Origin: an uncultured Eubacteriales bacterium
GTDB taxonomy: Bacteria > Bacillota > Clostridia > Lachnospirales > CAG-274
Direction: 5' to 3'
Assembly: GCA_902495025.1 (NCBI GenBank)
Contig: CABUWB010000076.1
Location: 1-8,164 of the forward strand
DNA: 8,164 nt
In this document: positions 1 to 6,314 of the stretch, piece after piece
Position numbering within the stretch: position 1 is the stretch's first letter
Layout: each line of letters starts with the position of its first letter
Position numbers and translations under genes: made by a program
The notes under the pieces: generated by a model
Seen by the model: the letters and a program-made list of their open reading frames with translations, nothing else
The model's database searches: none
What the model was told of the DNA's origin: nothing

Positions 1-547
1 AGGCGGCATACGTCTTTTAAACCAGCAGCCTTATGAATGTCTGCTTTCGTTTATTATATCCCAGAATAATAATATACCCCGAATTAAGGGCATTATTGCA
101 AAAATGAGTGAAAAATACGGTACAGACAGCAATTTCCCCACGCTTGAACAGTTGAAGGACGTAACCGAGGAACACCTTTTTGCACTTAAAATGGTCTTTC
201 GCAACAAGTACATATATGATGCGGTGAAATGCCTTTATGGCGGCAGCGTGCAGCTTGATGCCCTGTTTGATATTGATACCGACACAGCACGCAGCGAGCT
301 TATGAAAATTAAGGGCGTAGGTCCCAAGGTTGCGGATTGCGTACTGCTTTTCTCATTAGGACACCGAAACGTATTCCCCATTGATGTATGGGTAAGGCGT
401 GTTATAAGCAACCTGTATTTTAACGGAGAGGAGCAAAGCCTTAAAACCATAGCCCGCTTTGCAGAAGATAAATGGGGAGAGCTTGCAGGCTATGCACAGC
501 AGTATTTGTTTTATTTTGCACGCAGCGGCGAGATGGATAAAATGTAA
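1..547 (+). CDS. OGG1-like 8-oxoguanine DNA glycosylase, 5'-truncated by window edge
   Basis: This is a base-excision repair glycosylase/AP lyase of the helix-hairpin-helix GPD superfamily. The reading frame is open from base 2, so 181 C-terminal residues are visible and the N-terminal part (the OGG_N-type domain in this family) lies outside the window. The early segment SQNNNIPRI (residues 20-28) is typical of OGG proteins. The hairpin GVGPKVADC holds the expected Schiff-base lysine (residue 109, codon 326-328). PIDVW holds the catalytic aspartate (residue 128), 19 residues later, the same spacing as K249/D268 in human OGG1. No Cys4 iron-sulfur motif of the MutY/Nth type follows, which argues against those subfamilies. 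It might be annotated generically as DNA-3-methyladenine glycosylase 2, but the KVADC and PIDV motifs favour 8-oxoguanine specificity. An ATG at 104 is internal, because homologous sequence continues upstream of it. The gene converges on spoIID. Confidence 0.9.
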   Translation, partial: GGIRLLNQQPYECLLSFIISQNNNIPRIKGIIAKMSEKYGTDSNFPTLEQLKDVTEEHLFALKMVFRNKYIYDAVKCLYGGSVQLDALFDIDTDTARSELMKIKGVGPKVADCVLLFSLGHRNVFPIDVWVRRVISNLYFNGEEQSLKTIARFAEDKWGELAGYAQQYLFYFARSGEMDKM

Positions 548-621
548 AGTAATTTATCTAAAAAACACATGCTTGTTTGTTTTACTAATATAAATTAGAG
601 TTTATCGAAATTCAAGTATAA

Positions 622-642
622 GGGCGGATATGGAATCCGCCC
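622..642. repeat. GC-rich hairpin, left copy
   Basis: Perfect 8-bp arms GGGCGGAT and ATCCGCCC are separated by the five-base loop ATGGA. The hairpin stands out sharply from the AT-rich surroundings. It lacks a following T-run on the + strand, so it is not a textbook intrinsic terminator. Confidence 0.75.
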
Positions 643-760
643 CTACAAGTTAATTACAACTATAATTTATTTTTTTGCAAATTCGTCTTATATACAAGGT
701 ATTCAAACAAACCAACATTTAATTTGTATGCAGTGCAACAATCTATCATTGGTTACGTAG

Positions 761-781
761 GGGCGGATTCCATATCCGCCC
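761..781. repeat. GC-rich hairpin, right copy (inverted)
   Basis: This is the same 8-bp-arm hairpin as the left copy in opposite orientation, with loop TCCAT on the + strand. It is about 80 bases beyond the spoIID stop in the direction of spoIID transcription and could stop or stabilise that transcript. The two copies can also pair with each other over 25 bp. Confidence 0.75.
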
Positions 782-857
782 GATTACCTTACATATACTA
801 CAAACTCTAATTTATCCCTTAAATAATCTCTGTTCAGTAAGCCTCTTAGAATATTTT

Positions 858-1760
858 TCACCTGCAAATGCTGATTTCCGTCCCGGGGTAATAGTGCGCA
901 AGTATCTGACGGAAGGTATTTCCCTCCTCTGCCATACCGTTTGCGCCAGTCTGGCTCATACCCACGCCATGACCATAGCCCCTTGTAGTTATGTATATTT
1001 TGCCGTCGGTATATTTTACGTCAAAGGCGGCAGATTTTAAGGACAACCTTTGCCTTATCTGCATACCCGTAAGCACCTTGCCGCCGACCCTTGCACTAAG
1101 CACGTACCCCGACTGGGATTTTGCCTGTATTTCGGGTACGCCGCCAAGCAGGCTGTCAAGCTCGCCCTCGGTATAGGCTTTGGTTTGAGTAAAGCCGTCA
1201 GCGGCACTGTCCCAGTGAGAGTCCACTGCGGTTAGGTAGTGCAGAGCGCTGCCCCTCACATTTTCACTTTTCTCCGTAACACCGCCGCTTGATGCACAAA
1301 AGGCAGCAAGAATAGGCTCATTATCATAAGTTATAATCATTCCCTCGGTGGAGCTGACCGCCGTCCTGACCTTTTCATAAAGCTCACGATAACTTTCGCC
1401 CCACCGCTCACGCATGGTATCCTTGGAAATATATGCCTGTCCTATGGACGTAAGCGGCACAGAGGGATTTTTTTCCATCTCACGCAATGCGTAGGTACGT
1501 GCGGCTATTGCCTGCGCCATAAGTGCCTCGCTGTTATATGAGGCAGGCATTTCGGCGGCAACAACACCTGTTATGTAGTCCTCGAGGTTATCGAGGGCTT
1601 TTTTGTTAAGGCTTGTTTTATAGCTGCCCGTATGCTCCAGCGACAGCGCAGCAGCCGAAGTGGTTATGCGGCAGTCGGCAGTTGCAGTTTCCGCCTGCGG
1701 AATAATATAAAGTGCGGCACATACAATACCTATTGCCGCAAGTATGGGTTTAATCGTCAT
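858..1760 (-). CDS. spoIID: Stage II sporulation protein D (SpoIID), septal peptidoglycan hydrolase
   Basis: SpoIID is a membrane-anchored lytic transglycosylase that cleaves denuded glycan strands and, with SpoIIP and SpoIIM, drives forespore engulfment. The 300-residue protein has one N-terminal membrane segment (about residues 4-22) followed by an extracytoplasmic SpoIID domain. VVAAEMPAS at 67-74 carries the glutamate (E70) expected to be catalytic. EALMAQAIAARTYALREM at 78-95, AFCASSGGVT at 153-162 and GYGHGVGMSQTGANGMA at 261-277 are family signatures. It is somewhat shorter than the Bacillus subtilis protein but complete. The ATG at 1758-1760 is preceded by AAGGA and overlaps the murA stop by 11 bases, implying translational coupling. 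The murA-spoIID order is conserved in spore formers. Sporulation sigma-E control is known for the Bacillus gene; I see no full sigma-E promoter here. Confidence 0.93.
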   Translation of the reverse strand: MTIKPILAAIGIVCAALYIIPQAETATADCRITTSAAALSLEHTGSYKTSLNKKALDNLEDYITGVVAAEMPASYNSEALMAQAIAARTYALREMEKNPSVPLTSIGQAYISKDTMRERWGESYRELYEKVRTAVSSTEGMIITYDNEPILAAFCASSGGVTEKSENVRGSALHYLTAVDSHWDSAADGFTQTKAYTEGELDSLLGGVPEIQAKSQSGYVLSARVGGKVLTGMQIRQRLSLKSAAFDVKYTDGKIYITTRGYGHGVGMSQTGANGMAEEGNTFRQILAHYYPGTEISICR

Positions 1761-3009
1761 AGCTTTTCCTTTCTATCCTTGCACCAATGTCAGTTAGCTT
1801 TTGCTCCAGATGAAAATAGCCCCTGTCAATGTATTCAATTTCACCTATTTCCGTTGTACCCTCTGCCGCCAGTGCGGATATTATAAGCGCAGCGCCTGCT
1901 CGCAGGTCAGTCGCCTTTACCGCCGTACCTGTCAGCTCACGCACACCCTTTACTATGGCACAGCGCCCCTCAACCTTTATATCCGCACCCATACGGTTAA
2001 GCTCGGCAGCGTGCATAAAGCGGTTTTCAAACACTGTTTCGTTGATTATGCCCGTCCCTCTGCCTGTTGCCATAAGTGCCATAAACTGTGCCTGCATATC
2101 CGTAGGAAAACCCGGGTAGGGCATGGTTTTTATGGCAGTATTATTTATACGTCCACGCTTTTCCAGCGTGAGAAAGCCGTCGCCCTCGGCAATCTGCGCA
2201 CCTGTTTCCCTCAGCTTATGGATAAGGGCAGTAAGGTGGTCGCAGCGGATATTTTCAAGACGGATTTTGCCGCCCGCCGCCGCAGCCGCAAGCATAAGCG
2301 TGCCTGCCTCTATTCTGTCGGGTATAATGCGGTGGGTACAGCCCAACAGGCGCTTTACGCCGTTTATTTTTATCATATCGCCGCCTGCACCCTCAACCTC
2401 TGCACCCATTTTATTCATAAAATCCGCAAGGTCGGCTATTTCAGGCTCAGCGGCACAGTTGCGTATAAGGGTCGTCCCCTCGGCAAGTGCGGCGGCAAGC
2501 ATAATGTTCTCCGTTGCGCCCACACTTGGAAAATCGAGGTAAATTTCACAGCCTGTCAGCCTTGGCGCAGTTATATTGATTATGCCATGCTCCGTTTCGC
2601 ATACCGCCCCAAGAGCCTCAAAGCCCTTTAAATGCAAATCCACAGGGCGCAGACCTATACTGCAGCCACCCGGCAGAGGAATTGATGCACTGCCAAAACG
2701 TGCGGTAAGCGCACCTGCAAGCAGAAACGAGGCACGTATTTTTTTGACCTTGCCGCTCTCTAAAGGGAGCGGCGCCGCCTCACTGCTGTCTATGGCAACA
2801 ATATCACCGCTGCGGCTTACCTTACAGCCAAGAGCGTCAAGCAGGTCAAGCATAATTTCAATATCGCTTAATGGCGGTACATTTTGCACTATGCACTCAC
2901 CCTTCGCAAGCACACATGCCGCCAGTATTGGCAAAGCCGCATTTTTAGAGCCGCCTGCACTGATAACACCCTTTAAAGCGTGCGATTTTTCAACAATAAA
3001 TTTTTCCAT
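1750..3009 (-). CDS. murA: UDP-N-acetylglucosamine 1-carboxyvinyltransferase (MurA)
   Basis: This cytoplasmic enzyme transfers enolpyruvate from PEP to UDP-GlcNAc, the first committed step of peptidoglycan synthesis. From the chosen start it is 419 residues, the normal MurA length. The substrate-binding SKN motif is at 21-23. The PEP-reactive cysteine is C116 within GGCSIGLRPVD, so the enzyme should be of the fosfomycin-sensitive type. GFPTDMQAQ carries the general-base aspartate D304, and IDRGY near the C-terminus carries the conserved arginine R396. The frame also offers an ATG at 3034-3036, nine codons earlier, but that has no ribosome binding site and adds residues unlike MurA. The ATG at 3007-3009 follows GAGGG and begins MEKFIV, as expected. 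The product overlaps spoIID downstream. Many Firmicutes carry two murA paralogues; which one this is cannot be told from sequence alone, though the spoIID linkage matches Bacillus murAA. Confidence 0.95.
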   Translation of the reverse strand: MEKFIVEKSHALKGVISAGGSKNAALPILAACVLAKGECIVQNVPPLSDIEIMLDLLDALGCKVSRSGDIVAIDSSEAAPLPLESGKVKKIRASFLLAGALTARFGSASIPLPGGCSIGLRPVDLHLKGFEALGAVCETEHGIINITAPRLTGCEIYLDFPSVGATENIMLAAALAEGTTLIRNCAAEPEIADLADFMNKMGAEVEGAGGDMIKINGVKRLLGCTHRIIPDRIEAGTLMLAAAAAGGKIRLENIRCDHLTALIHKLRETGAQIAEGDGFLTLEKRGRINNTAIKTMPYPGFPTDMQAQFMALMATGRGTGIINETVFENRFMHAAELNRMGADIKVEGRCAIVKGVRELTGTAVKATDLRAGAALIISALAAEGTTEIGEIEYIDRGYFHLEQKLTDIGARIERKSYDD

Positions 3010-3013
3010 TTTT

Positions 3014-3025
3014 CCCTCGTCCCTT
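3014..3025 (-). promoter_or_regulatory. Ribosome binding site deciding the murA start
   Basis: On the minus strand AAGGG and then GAGGG lie 4 to 15 bases before the ATG at 3007-3009. The alternative in-frame ATG at 3034-3036 has only AT-rich sequence upstream. The site therefore supports the shorter, 419-residue MurA. Confidence 0.6.
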
Positions 3026-3093
3026 TCATTAGTCATTGAATCTATTATTGACTAAATACAAAAGTGTAAACCAGGGAAATGATGTTTGTAAAT

Positions 3094-3129
3094 AATATTA
3101 AAAAAATCCGCCCGATATAACAGGCGGAT
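3094..3129 (-). terminator. Rho-independent terminator of uppP
   Basis: Eight bases past the uppP stop on the minus strand, ATCCGCC (3129-3123) pairs with GGCGGAT (3112-3106) around a ten-base loop and runs straight into a T-run (3106-3100). This is a textbook intrinsic terminator. It separates uppP from the downstream murA-spoIID unit. The stem core matches that of the hairpins at 622-642 and 761-781. Confidence 0.85.
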
Positions 3130-3136
3130 AAAATTT

Positions 3137-3961
3137 TTATTTTATTATGAAAAAATAACCAAGCACCAGCACACCGAGAATTATACGGTAAATACCGAAG
3201 ACGGTAAAGCTGTTGTTTTTGATATAATTTAAAAGGAATTTAATTGCCAGTATGGATACCACAAAGGCAACAACCATACCTGTCAGCAGAACGGCAATTT
3301 CAAGTCCGCTGAAAGCAAAGCCGAATTTTACCATTTTTAAAAGGCTTGCACCAAACATAACTGGGATAGCAAGGAAAAACGTAAATTCAGCCGCAACAAA
3401 GCGTGACGTACCCAGTATAAGACCGCCGAGGATTGTTGCACCGGAGCGTGATGTACCGGGTATAAGCGAAAGCACCTGAAACATACCTATAAGAAACGCC
3501 GTTTTGTATGTAAGGCGGTTAAGCTCCGTTACCTTTGGTGTTCTGGTTTTATTATACTTTTCAACAACTATAAAGAGTATACCGTAAAGTATAAGCATTG
3601 CCGCAACAACGGTGGAGTTAAAAAGGTGTTCTTCAAGCCAGTCATCAAAAAGCAGACCAAGTACGGCAGCAGGCAGGCACGCAACAATTACCTTGTACCA
3701 AAGCTGCATTGTATCCGCAATTTCACGCTTGCTTTTGCGCCTGTCAAAGGGATTGAGCTTGTTAAAAAACAGCACCACAACCGCAAGTATTGCGCCAAGC
3801 TGAATTACCACGTTAAACATTTCTATAAAATCATCGCTCATGCCAAGCTTAAGAAATTCCTCAACAAGTATCATGTGTCCCGTACTGCTTATGGGCAGCC
3901 ATTCCGTTATGCCCTCCACAATACCTATTATAACCGCTTTTATTATCTCCCAAAAAGCCAT
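3137..3961 (-). CDS. uppP: Undecaprenyl-diphosphate phosphatase (UppP/BacA)
   Basis: This integral membrane enzyme dephosphorylates undecaprenyl diphosphate to regenerate the lipid carrier for peptidoglycan and other envelope polymers; overexpression in other bacteria gives bacitracin resistance. The 274 residues match the family length and form about seven to eight hydrophobic segments. The first signature, GIVEGITEWLPISSTGHM (13-30), carries E16, E20, S26 and H29. The second, PGTSRSG (168-174), carries the essential arginine R172. Both active-site loops are intact. The ATG at 3959-3961 is preceded by AAGGAGGA at good spacing. The gene has its own candidate promoter and terminator, so it probably forms a single-gene unit between the cysteine desulfurase and murA. 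Its position next to murA fits a cell-envelope neighbourhood. Confidence 0.95.
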   Translation of the reverse strand: MAFWEIIKAVIIGIVEGITEWLPISSTGHMILVEEFLKLGMSDDFIEMFNVVIQLGAILAVVVLFFNKLNPFDRRKSKREIADTMQLWYKVIVACLPAAVLGLLFDDWLEEHLFNSTVVAAMLILYGILFIVVEKYNKTRTPKVTELNRLTYKTAFLIGMFQVLSLIPGTSRSGATILGGLILGTSRFVAAEFTFFLAIPVMFGASLLKMVKFGFAFSGLEIAVLLTGMVVAFVVSILAIKFLLNYIKNNSFTVFGIYRIILGVLVLGYFFIIK

Positions 3962-3990
3962 AAAAATCCTCCTTAAAATAGTATGTGCCT

Positions 3991-4019
3991 ATGATACCAC
4001 ATAAATTGATATGCCGCAA
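3991..4019 (-). promoter_or_regulatory. Candidate sigma-A promoter for uppP
   Basis: On the minus strand a -35-like TTGCGG (4019-4014) and a -10-like TATCAT (3996-3991, five of six consensus bases) are separated by 17 bases, the optimal spacing. The promoter sits in the 88-base gap upstream of uppP. The -35 box matches consensus only in its TTG half, so confidence is moderate. Confidence 0.5.
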
Positions 4020-4049
4020 ATTAAATTTTTATTAACGTAGCAGATATTT

Positions 4050-5186
4050 TTATCTCGGTCTAAATTTTCTAAGCATAGCTGCATTGCGTTTAACGGCATC
4101 TGCAACAATTACAGCCTCATCGGCAGTATTATCCGCACTGAAGCTGAAACGTACGTTATTTTCGCCCCTGCCGTCTATGAGCAGGTCAACTATTTTTTTC
4201 TTCTTTTTCAGCTTTGAGGAGCAGGCAGAGCCTGTTGCAACACAAATGCCCTCTCTTTCAAGAGCGTGCAGCAGCACCTCACCCTTAACATTTTCAAAGC
4301 TTAAATTCAAAATATAGGGGCTTGCGTTTTCACTGTCGCCGTTTACATAAACGCCGTCAAGCTCCGCAAGATTATTAAGCAGGGTTTGCTTTACCTCACT
4401 TACCCTTTGATAATTTTCATCAAGCGACTTGTCGGCAAGCTCTGCCGCAAGACCGAAGCCTATAATAGATGCGGTATTTTCCGTACCCGGGCGCACGCCC
4501 TTTTCCTGTCCGCCGCCAAAGTGGAGATTTTTAAGTCTTATTCCCTTTTTGACATAAAGAGCGCCCACTCCCTTTGGAGCGTGAATTTTATGTCCGCTGA
4601 CAGAAATCATATCCACACACTGCGACGGTATTTTGTGCTTGCCGAATGCCTGTACACAGTCGGTGTGGAAAACACACTGCGGATTTACCGCCTTTGCGGC
4701 GGTGGCAAGTGCAGGTATATCCTGTATTGCGCCAACCTCGTTATTAACGTACATAATGCTTACAAGGGTGGTATCCTCACGCATTGCGGCTTTTAAGCTG
4801 TCAACACTGACATAGCCCTTTTCATCAACAGGGAGATAGGTAACCTCAAAGCCCTCCTCCTCGAGCTGGCGAAAGCTGTCTGCCGCCGAGGGGTGCTCAA
4901 TAACGCTTGTTATAAGGTGCATACCCTGTTTTTTTGCCGCCCTTGCCGCACCCAAAATGGCAGTGTTGTTTGCCTCGGTACCGCCCGAGGTAAAATAAAT
5001 ATCCTCCGCACTTACCCTAAGCGCCTTTGCAAGCTGCTCCCTTGCACCTGTTATCAGCTTTTCCACCTCAAAGCCTGCACTGTGCAGTGATGAGGGGTTT
5101 GCATACTCCTCTTTCAGCATTTTATAAACAAGCTCCAGAACAGGCTCACTTAAAGCCGTTGTGGACGCATTATCAAAGTAAATCAT
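4050..5186 (-). CDS. Cysteine desulfurase, NifS/IscS family (PLP-dependent)
   Basis: The enzyme converts L-cysteine to L-alanine and a protein-bound persulfide, supplying sulfur for Fe-S clusters or tRNA thiolation. Its 378 residues are full length for the family. Visible signatures are YFDNASTT at 3-10, SGGTEANN at 67-74, H98 in IEHPS, the cofactor-contacting TDCVQ at 175-179, the PLP lysine K200 in SGHKIHAPKG, and the catalytic C322 in GSACSS. The C322 loop is followed by an unusually basic run (KLKKKKK, 325-331), then the conserved NNVRFSFS near the end. No iscU, thiI or other sulfur acceptor is adjacent, so the specific pathway is open and I give no symbol. The ATG at 5184-5186 overlaps the stop of the upstream gene as ATGA, with AGGAG nine bases before it, so the pair is probably translationally coupled. 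Confidence 0.93.
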   Translation of the reverse strand: MIYFDNASTTALSEPVLELVYKMLKEEYANPSSLHSAGFEVEKLITGAREQLAKALRVSAEDIYFTSGGTEANNTAILGAARAAKKQGMHLITSVIEHPSAADSFRQLEEEGFEVTYLPVDEKGYVSVDSLKAAMREDTTLVSIMYVNNEVGAIQDIPALATAAKAVNPQCVFHTDCVQAFGKHKIPSQCVDMISVSGHKIHAPKGVGALYVKKGIRLKNLHFGGGQEKGVRPGTENTASIIGFGLAAELADKSLDENYQRVSEVKQTLLNNLAELDGVYVNGDSENASPYILNLSFENVKGEVLLHALEREGICVATGSACSSKLKKKKKIVDLLIDGRGENNVRFSFSADNTADEAVIVADAVKRNAAMLRKFRPR

Positions 5187-6253
5187 TGCAAATTACTCCT
5201 ATAGTGTATATTTCCATCAGCATCCGAATTTACAGATACGGACTGAAGACCGTTTGTCAAAGTTAAAAATAAATCTGCGCTTATGCTGTCATTTCTACTT
5301 GTTATACCTGAAGCGGCATTCGGGTCATCCGATATAATTATTGTTTTGCCCGGATATACTTTTTTCAGCTCATCATACGAGGCTGATGCCAAAGGGTCGG
5401 TTGTGGGAATAACAACAACATCCTCCTGTGCAGCCTTATCATCAGCGGCAATCTGTTCGCTTGTCCTCATATCGGGAATAGGCGATAAATAGCCTTCATT
5501 GGTTTTAAAATTATAACCACGTATATTTATATCTGTTGTAAAATGCTTTAAACCGCTGCTGTCATTAATCAATGCAACATAATGTCGGTTTGATGTACTG
5601 TCATTAAGTGTAATAAGTACAACAGCCGCACCCGTATCCGTAGTACCTGTTTTAACATCTGCATTGTTTTCAAAGCTAAGTCCGCACTTTTGTCTGTAAG
5701 CACTTACCAGCTTTTCCATCTCATCTGAGGTTGTTTTTAACGGTGAAATTATATCGTTTTGCATAAGCTGGTCTGCCACAGCCCCATCAGCAGCCAAGTC
5801 CCAGACGGTTTTAAGCAATGCCGTAATTTCTGCCTCATTGCTCATTTTGGATATTACAAGGCTTTGGTTTTCTGATATATATTTTTTCATATTGGTATCA
5901 GAAAAATGTATTATTGTATTTTTGTGCATGGTTTTAAGCATATTATCAGCTTTTACCGCTTCAGAAACCGGGGCAGGCTTTTTTGCACGCATAGAAATAG
6001 CCTTTTCCCAGCTTACAGTTGTAGTTTCAACAACCGCCTCAGTAGTTATTTCAGTTGTTGTTTCAACCGCTGTTTCAGTTGTTGTTTCCGACAATTTTTC
6101 AGTTATGGAATAAACAACCGATGTCGATTCCAAATCAGCATTTGCAGACTTAGTGCTTTCAAATATTTCGCTGTGATTTACAAAAAAAGAAATAATCATT
6201 ATCGAAATAAAAGCACTTAAAGTTATTAATAGGTTTTTTACCGTAGAGCTCAT
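5183..6253 (-). CDS. Unrecognised membrane-anchored or secreted protein with Thr/Glu-rich linker
   Basis: I do not recognise the family. The 356-residue product begins with a short charged start and a hydrophobic segment (about residues 6-25), consistent with a signal anchor or signal peptide without a lipobox cysteine. A low-complexity Thr/Glu/Val stretch follows (about 50-80), like a cell-surface linker, then a mixed alpha/beta region of about 270 residues with a single cysteine. A segment around 210-250 (AVVLITLND, HYVALIND) looks like beta strands, and the C-terminus (KTIIISDD, ADLFLTLTNG) looks folded. Codons are AT-richer than in rsmE. The start is set at the ATG at 6251-6253, because AGGAG lies seven bases before it and only one base before the other in-frame ATG at 6257-6259. 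It lies 61 bases after rsmE and overlaps the cysteine desulfurase by four bases. An extracytoplasmic role is inferred from the N-terminus only. Confidence 0.8.
   Translation of the reverse strand: MSSTVKNLLITLSAFISIMIISFFVNHSEIFESTKSANADLESTSVVYSITEKLSETTTETAVETTTEITTEAVVETTTVSWEKAISMRAKKPAPVSEAVKADNMLKTMHKNTIIHFSDTNMKKYISENQSLVISKMSNEAEITALLKTVWDLAADGAVADQLMQNDIISPLKTTSDEMEKLVSAYRQKCGLSFENNADVKTGTTDTGAAVVLITLNDSTSNRHYVALINDSSGLKHFTTDINIRGYNFKTNEGYLSPIPDMRTSEQIAADDKAAQEDVVVIPTTDPLASASYDELKKVYPGKTIIISDDPNAASGITSRNDSISADLFLTLTNGLQSVSVNSDADGNIHYRSNLQ
6016..6088 (-). repeat. Degenerate in-frame repeat coding for the Thr/Glu linker
   Basis: The exact 16-base string TTTCAGTTGTTGTTTC occurs at 6049-6064 and 6073-6088 on the + strand, a 24-base period equal to eight codons, with a more degenerate copy to the left. 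It encodes alternating ETTTE and AVETTTE-like units. Because the period is a multiple of three, gain or loss of a unit would change linker length without breaking the frame. Confidence 0.6.
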
Positions 6254-6260
6254 AAACATT

Positions 6261-6268
6261 CTCCTCCC
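6261..6268 (-). promoter_or_regulatory. Ribosome binding site deciding the start of the secreted protein
   Basis: The minus strand reads GGGAGGAG here. The core AGGAG is seven bases from the ATG at 6251-6253 but only one base from the ATG at 6257-6259, which selects the downstream start. Confidence 0.65.
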
Positions 6269-6314
6269 ACTGTTTTGTTTGCTTTCTCTTATGATAAAAT
6301 AAATATATTTTAAA

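Larger units (their letters stand above)
590..815. repeat. Nested inverted-repeat element, MITE-like or bidirectional terminator
   Basis: Two pairs of exact inverted repeats are nested. The outer pair is 14 bp (590-603 ATAAATTAGAGTTT and its reverse complement at 802-815). The inner pair is 25 bp (622-646 and 757-781), identical when one is reverse-complemented. The distance from outer to inner repeat is nearly the same on both sides (32 and 34 bases), so each end is one imperfect terminal inverted repeat of about 57 bp around a unique AT-rich centre of 110 bases (647-756). Each inner repeat is also a hairpin by itself. There is no coding capacity. I could not identify a convincing target-site duplication, so transposition is inferred from architecture only. 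Confidence 0.75.
548..857. other. Convergent intergenic spacer, 310 bases, no gene
   Basis: This AT-rich spacer lies between the stop of the DNA glycosylase (+) and the stop of spoIID (-). No open frame with a ribosome binding site was found. Its main content is the inverted-repeat element at 590-815. Neither flanking gene has a classical GC-rich-stem-plus-T-run terminator of its own here, so the element's hairpins may end transcription from both sides; that role is an inference. Confidence 0.8.

Noticed and set aside
560..585. AT-only hairpin after the glycosylase stop (AAACA/TGTTT) followed by T-rich sequence
   Set aside because: The stem is only five A/T-dominated pairs, too weak to call a terminator.
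622..781. Possible CRISPR array from the repeated GC-rich 25-mer
   Set aside because: There are only two copies, in opposite orientation, 110 bases apart, with no cas genes; this is an inverted-repeat element.
1823..1837. Sigma-E-like -10 sequence (AATACATT on the minus strand) upstream of spoIID
   Set aside because: It lies in murA codons and has no acceptable sigma-E -35 element at the required spacing, so it is probably chance.
1801..2631. A 276-codon open frame on the + strand
   Set aside because: It is antisense to murA, has no ribosome binding site, and its Cys/His/Tyr-rich composition matches no family; murA explains the region fully.
3044..3070. Promoter-like boxes before murA (TTTACA and AATAAT on the minus strand)
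   Set aside because: Each box is close to consensus, but the spacing is only 15 bases; a murA promoter is likely in this gap, yet this assignment is too weak to list.
4185..4216. Possible frameshift in the cysteine desulfurase at the A-rich run
   Set aside because: The frame continues without interruption into the conserved NNVRFSFS segment and a normal C-terminus, so the gene is intact.
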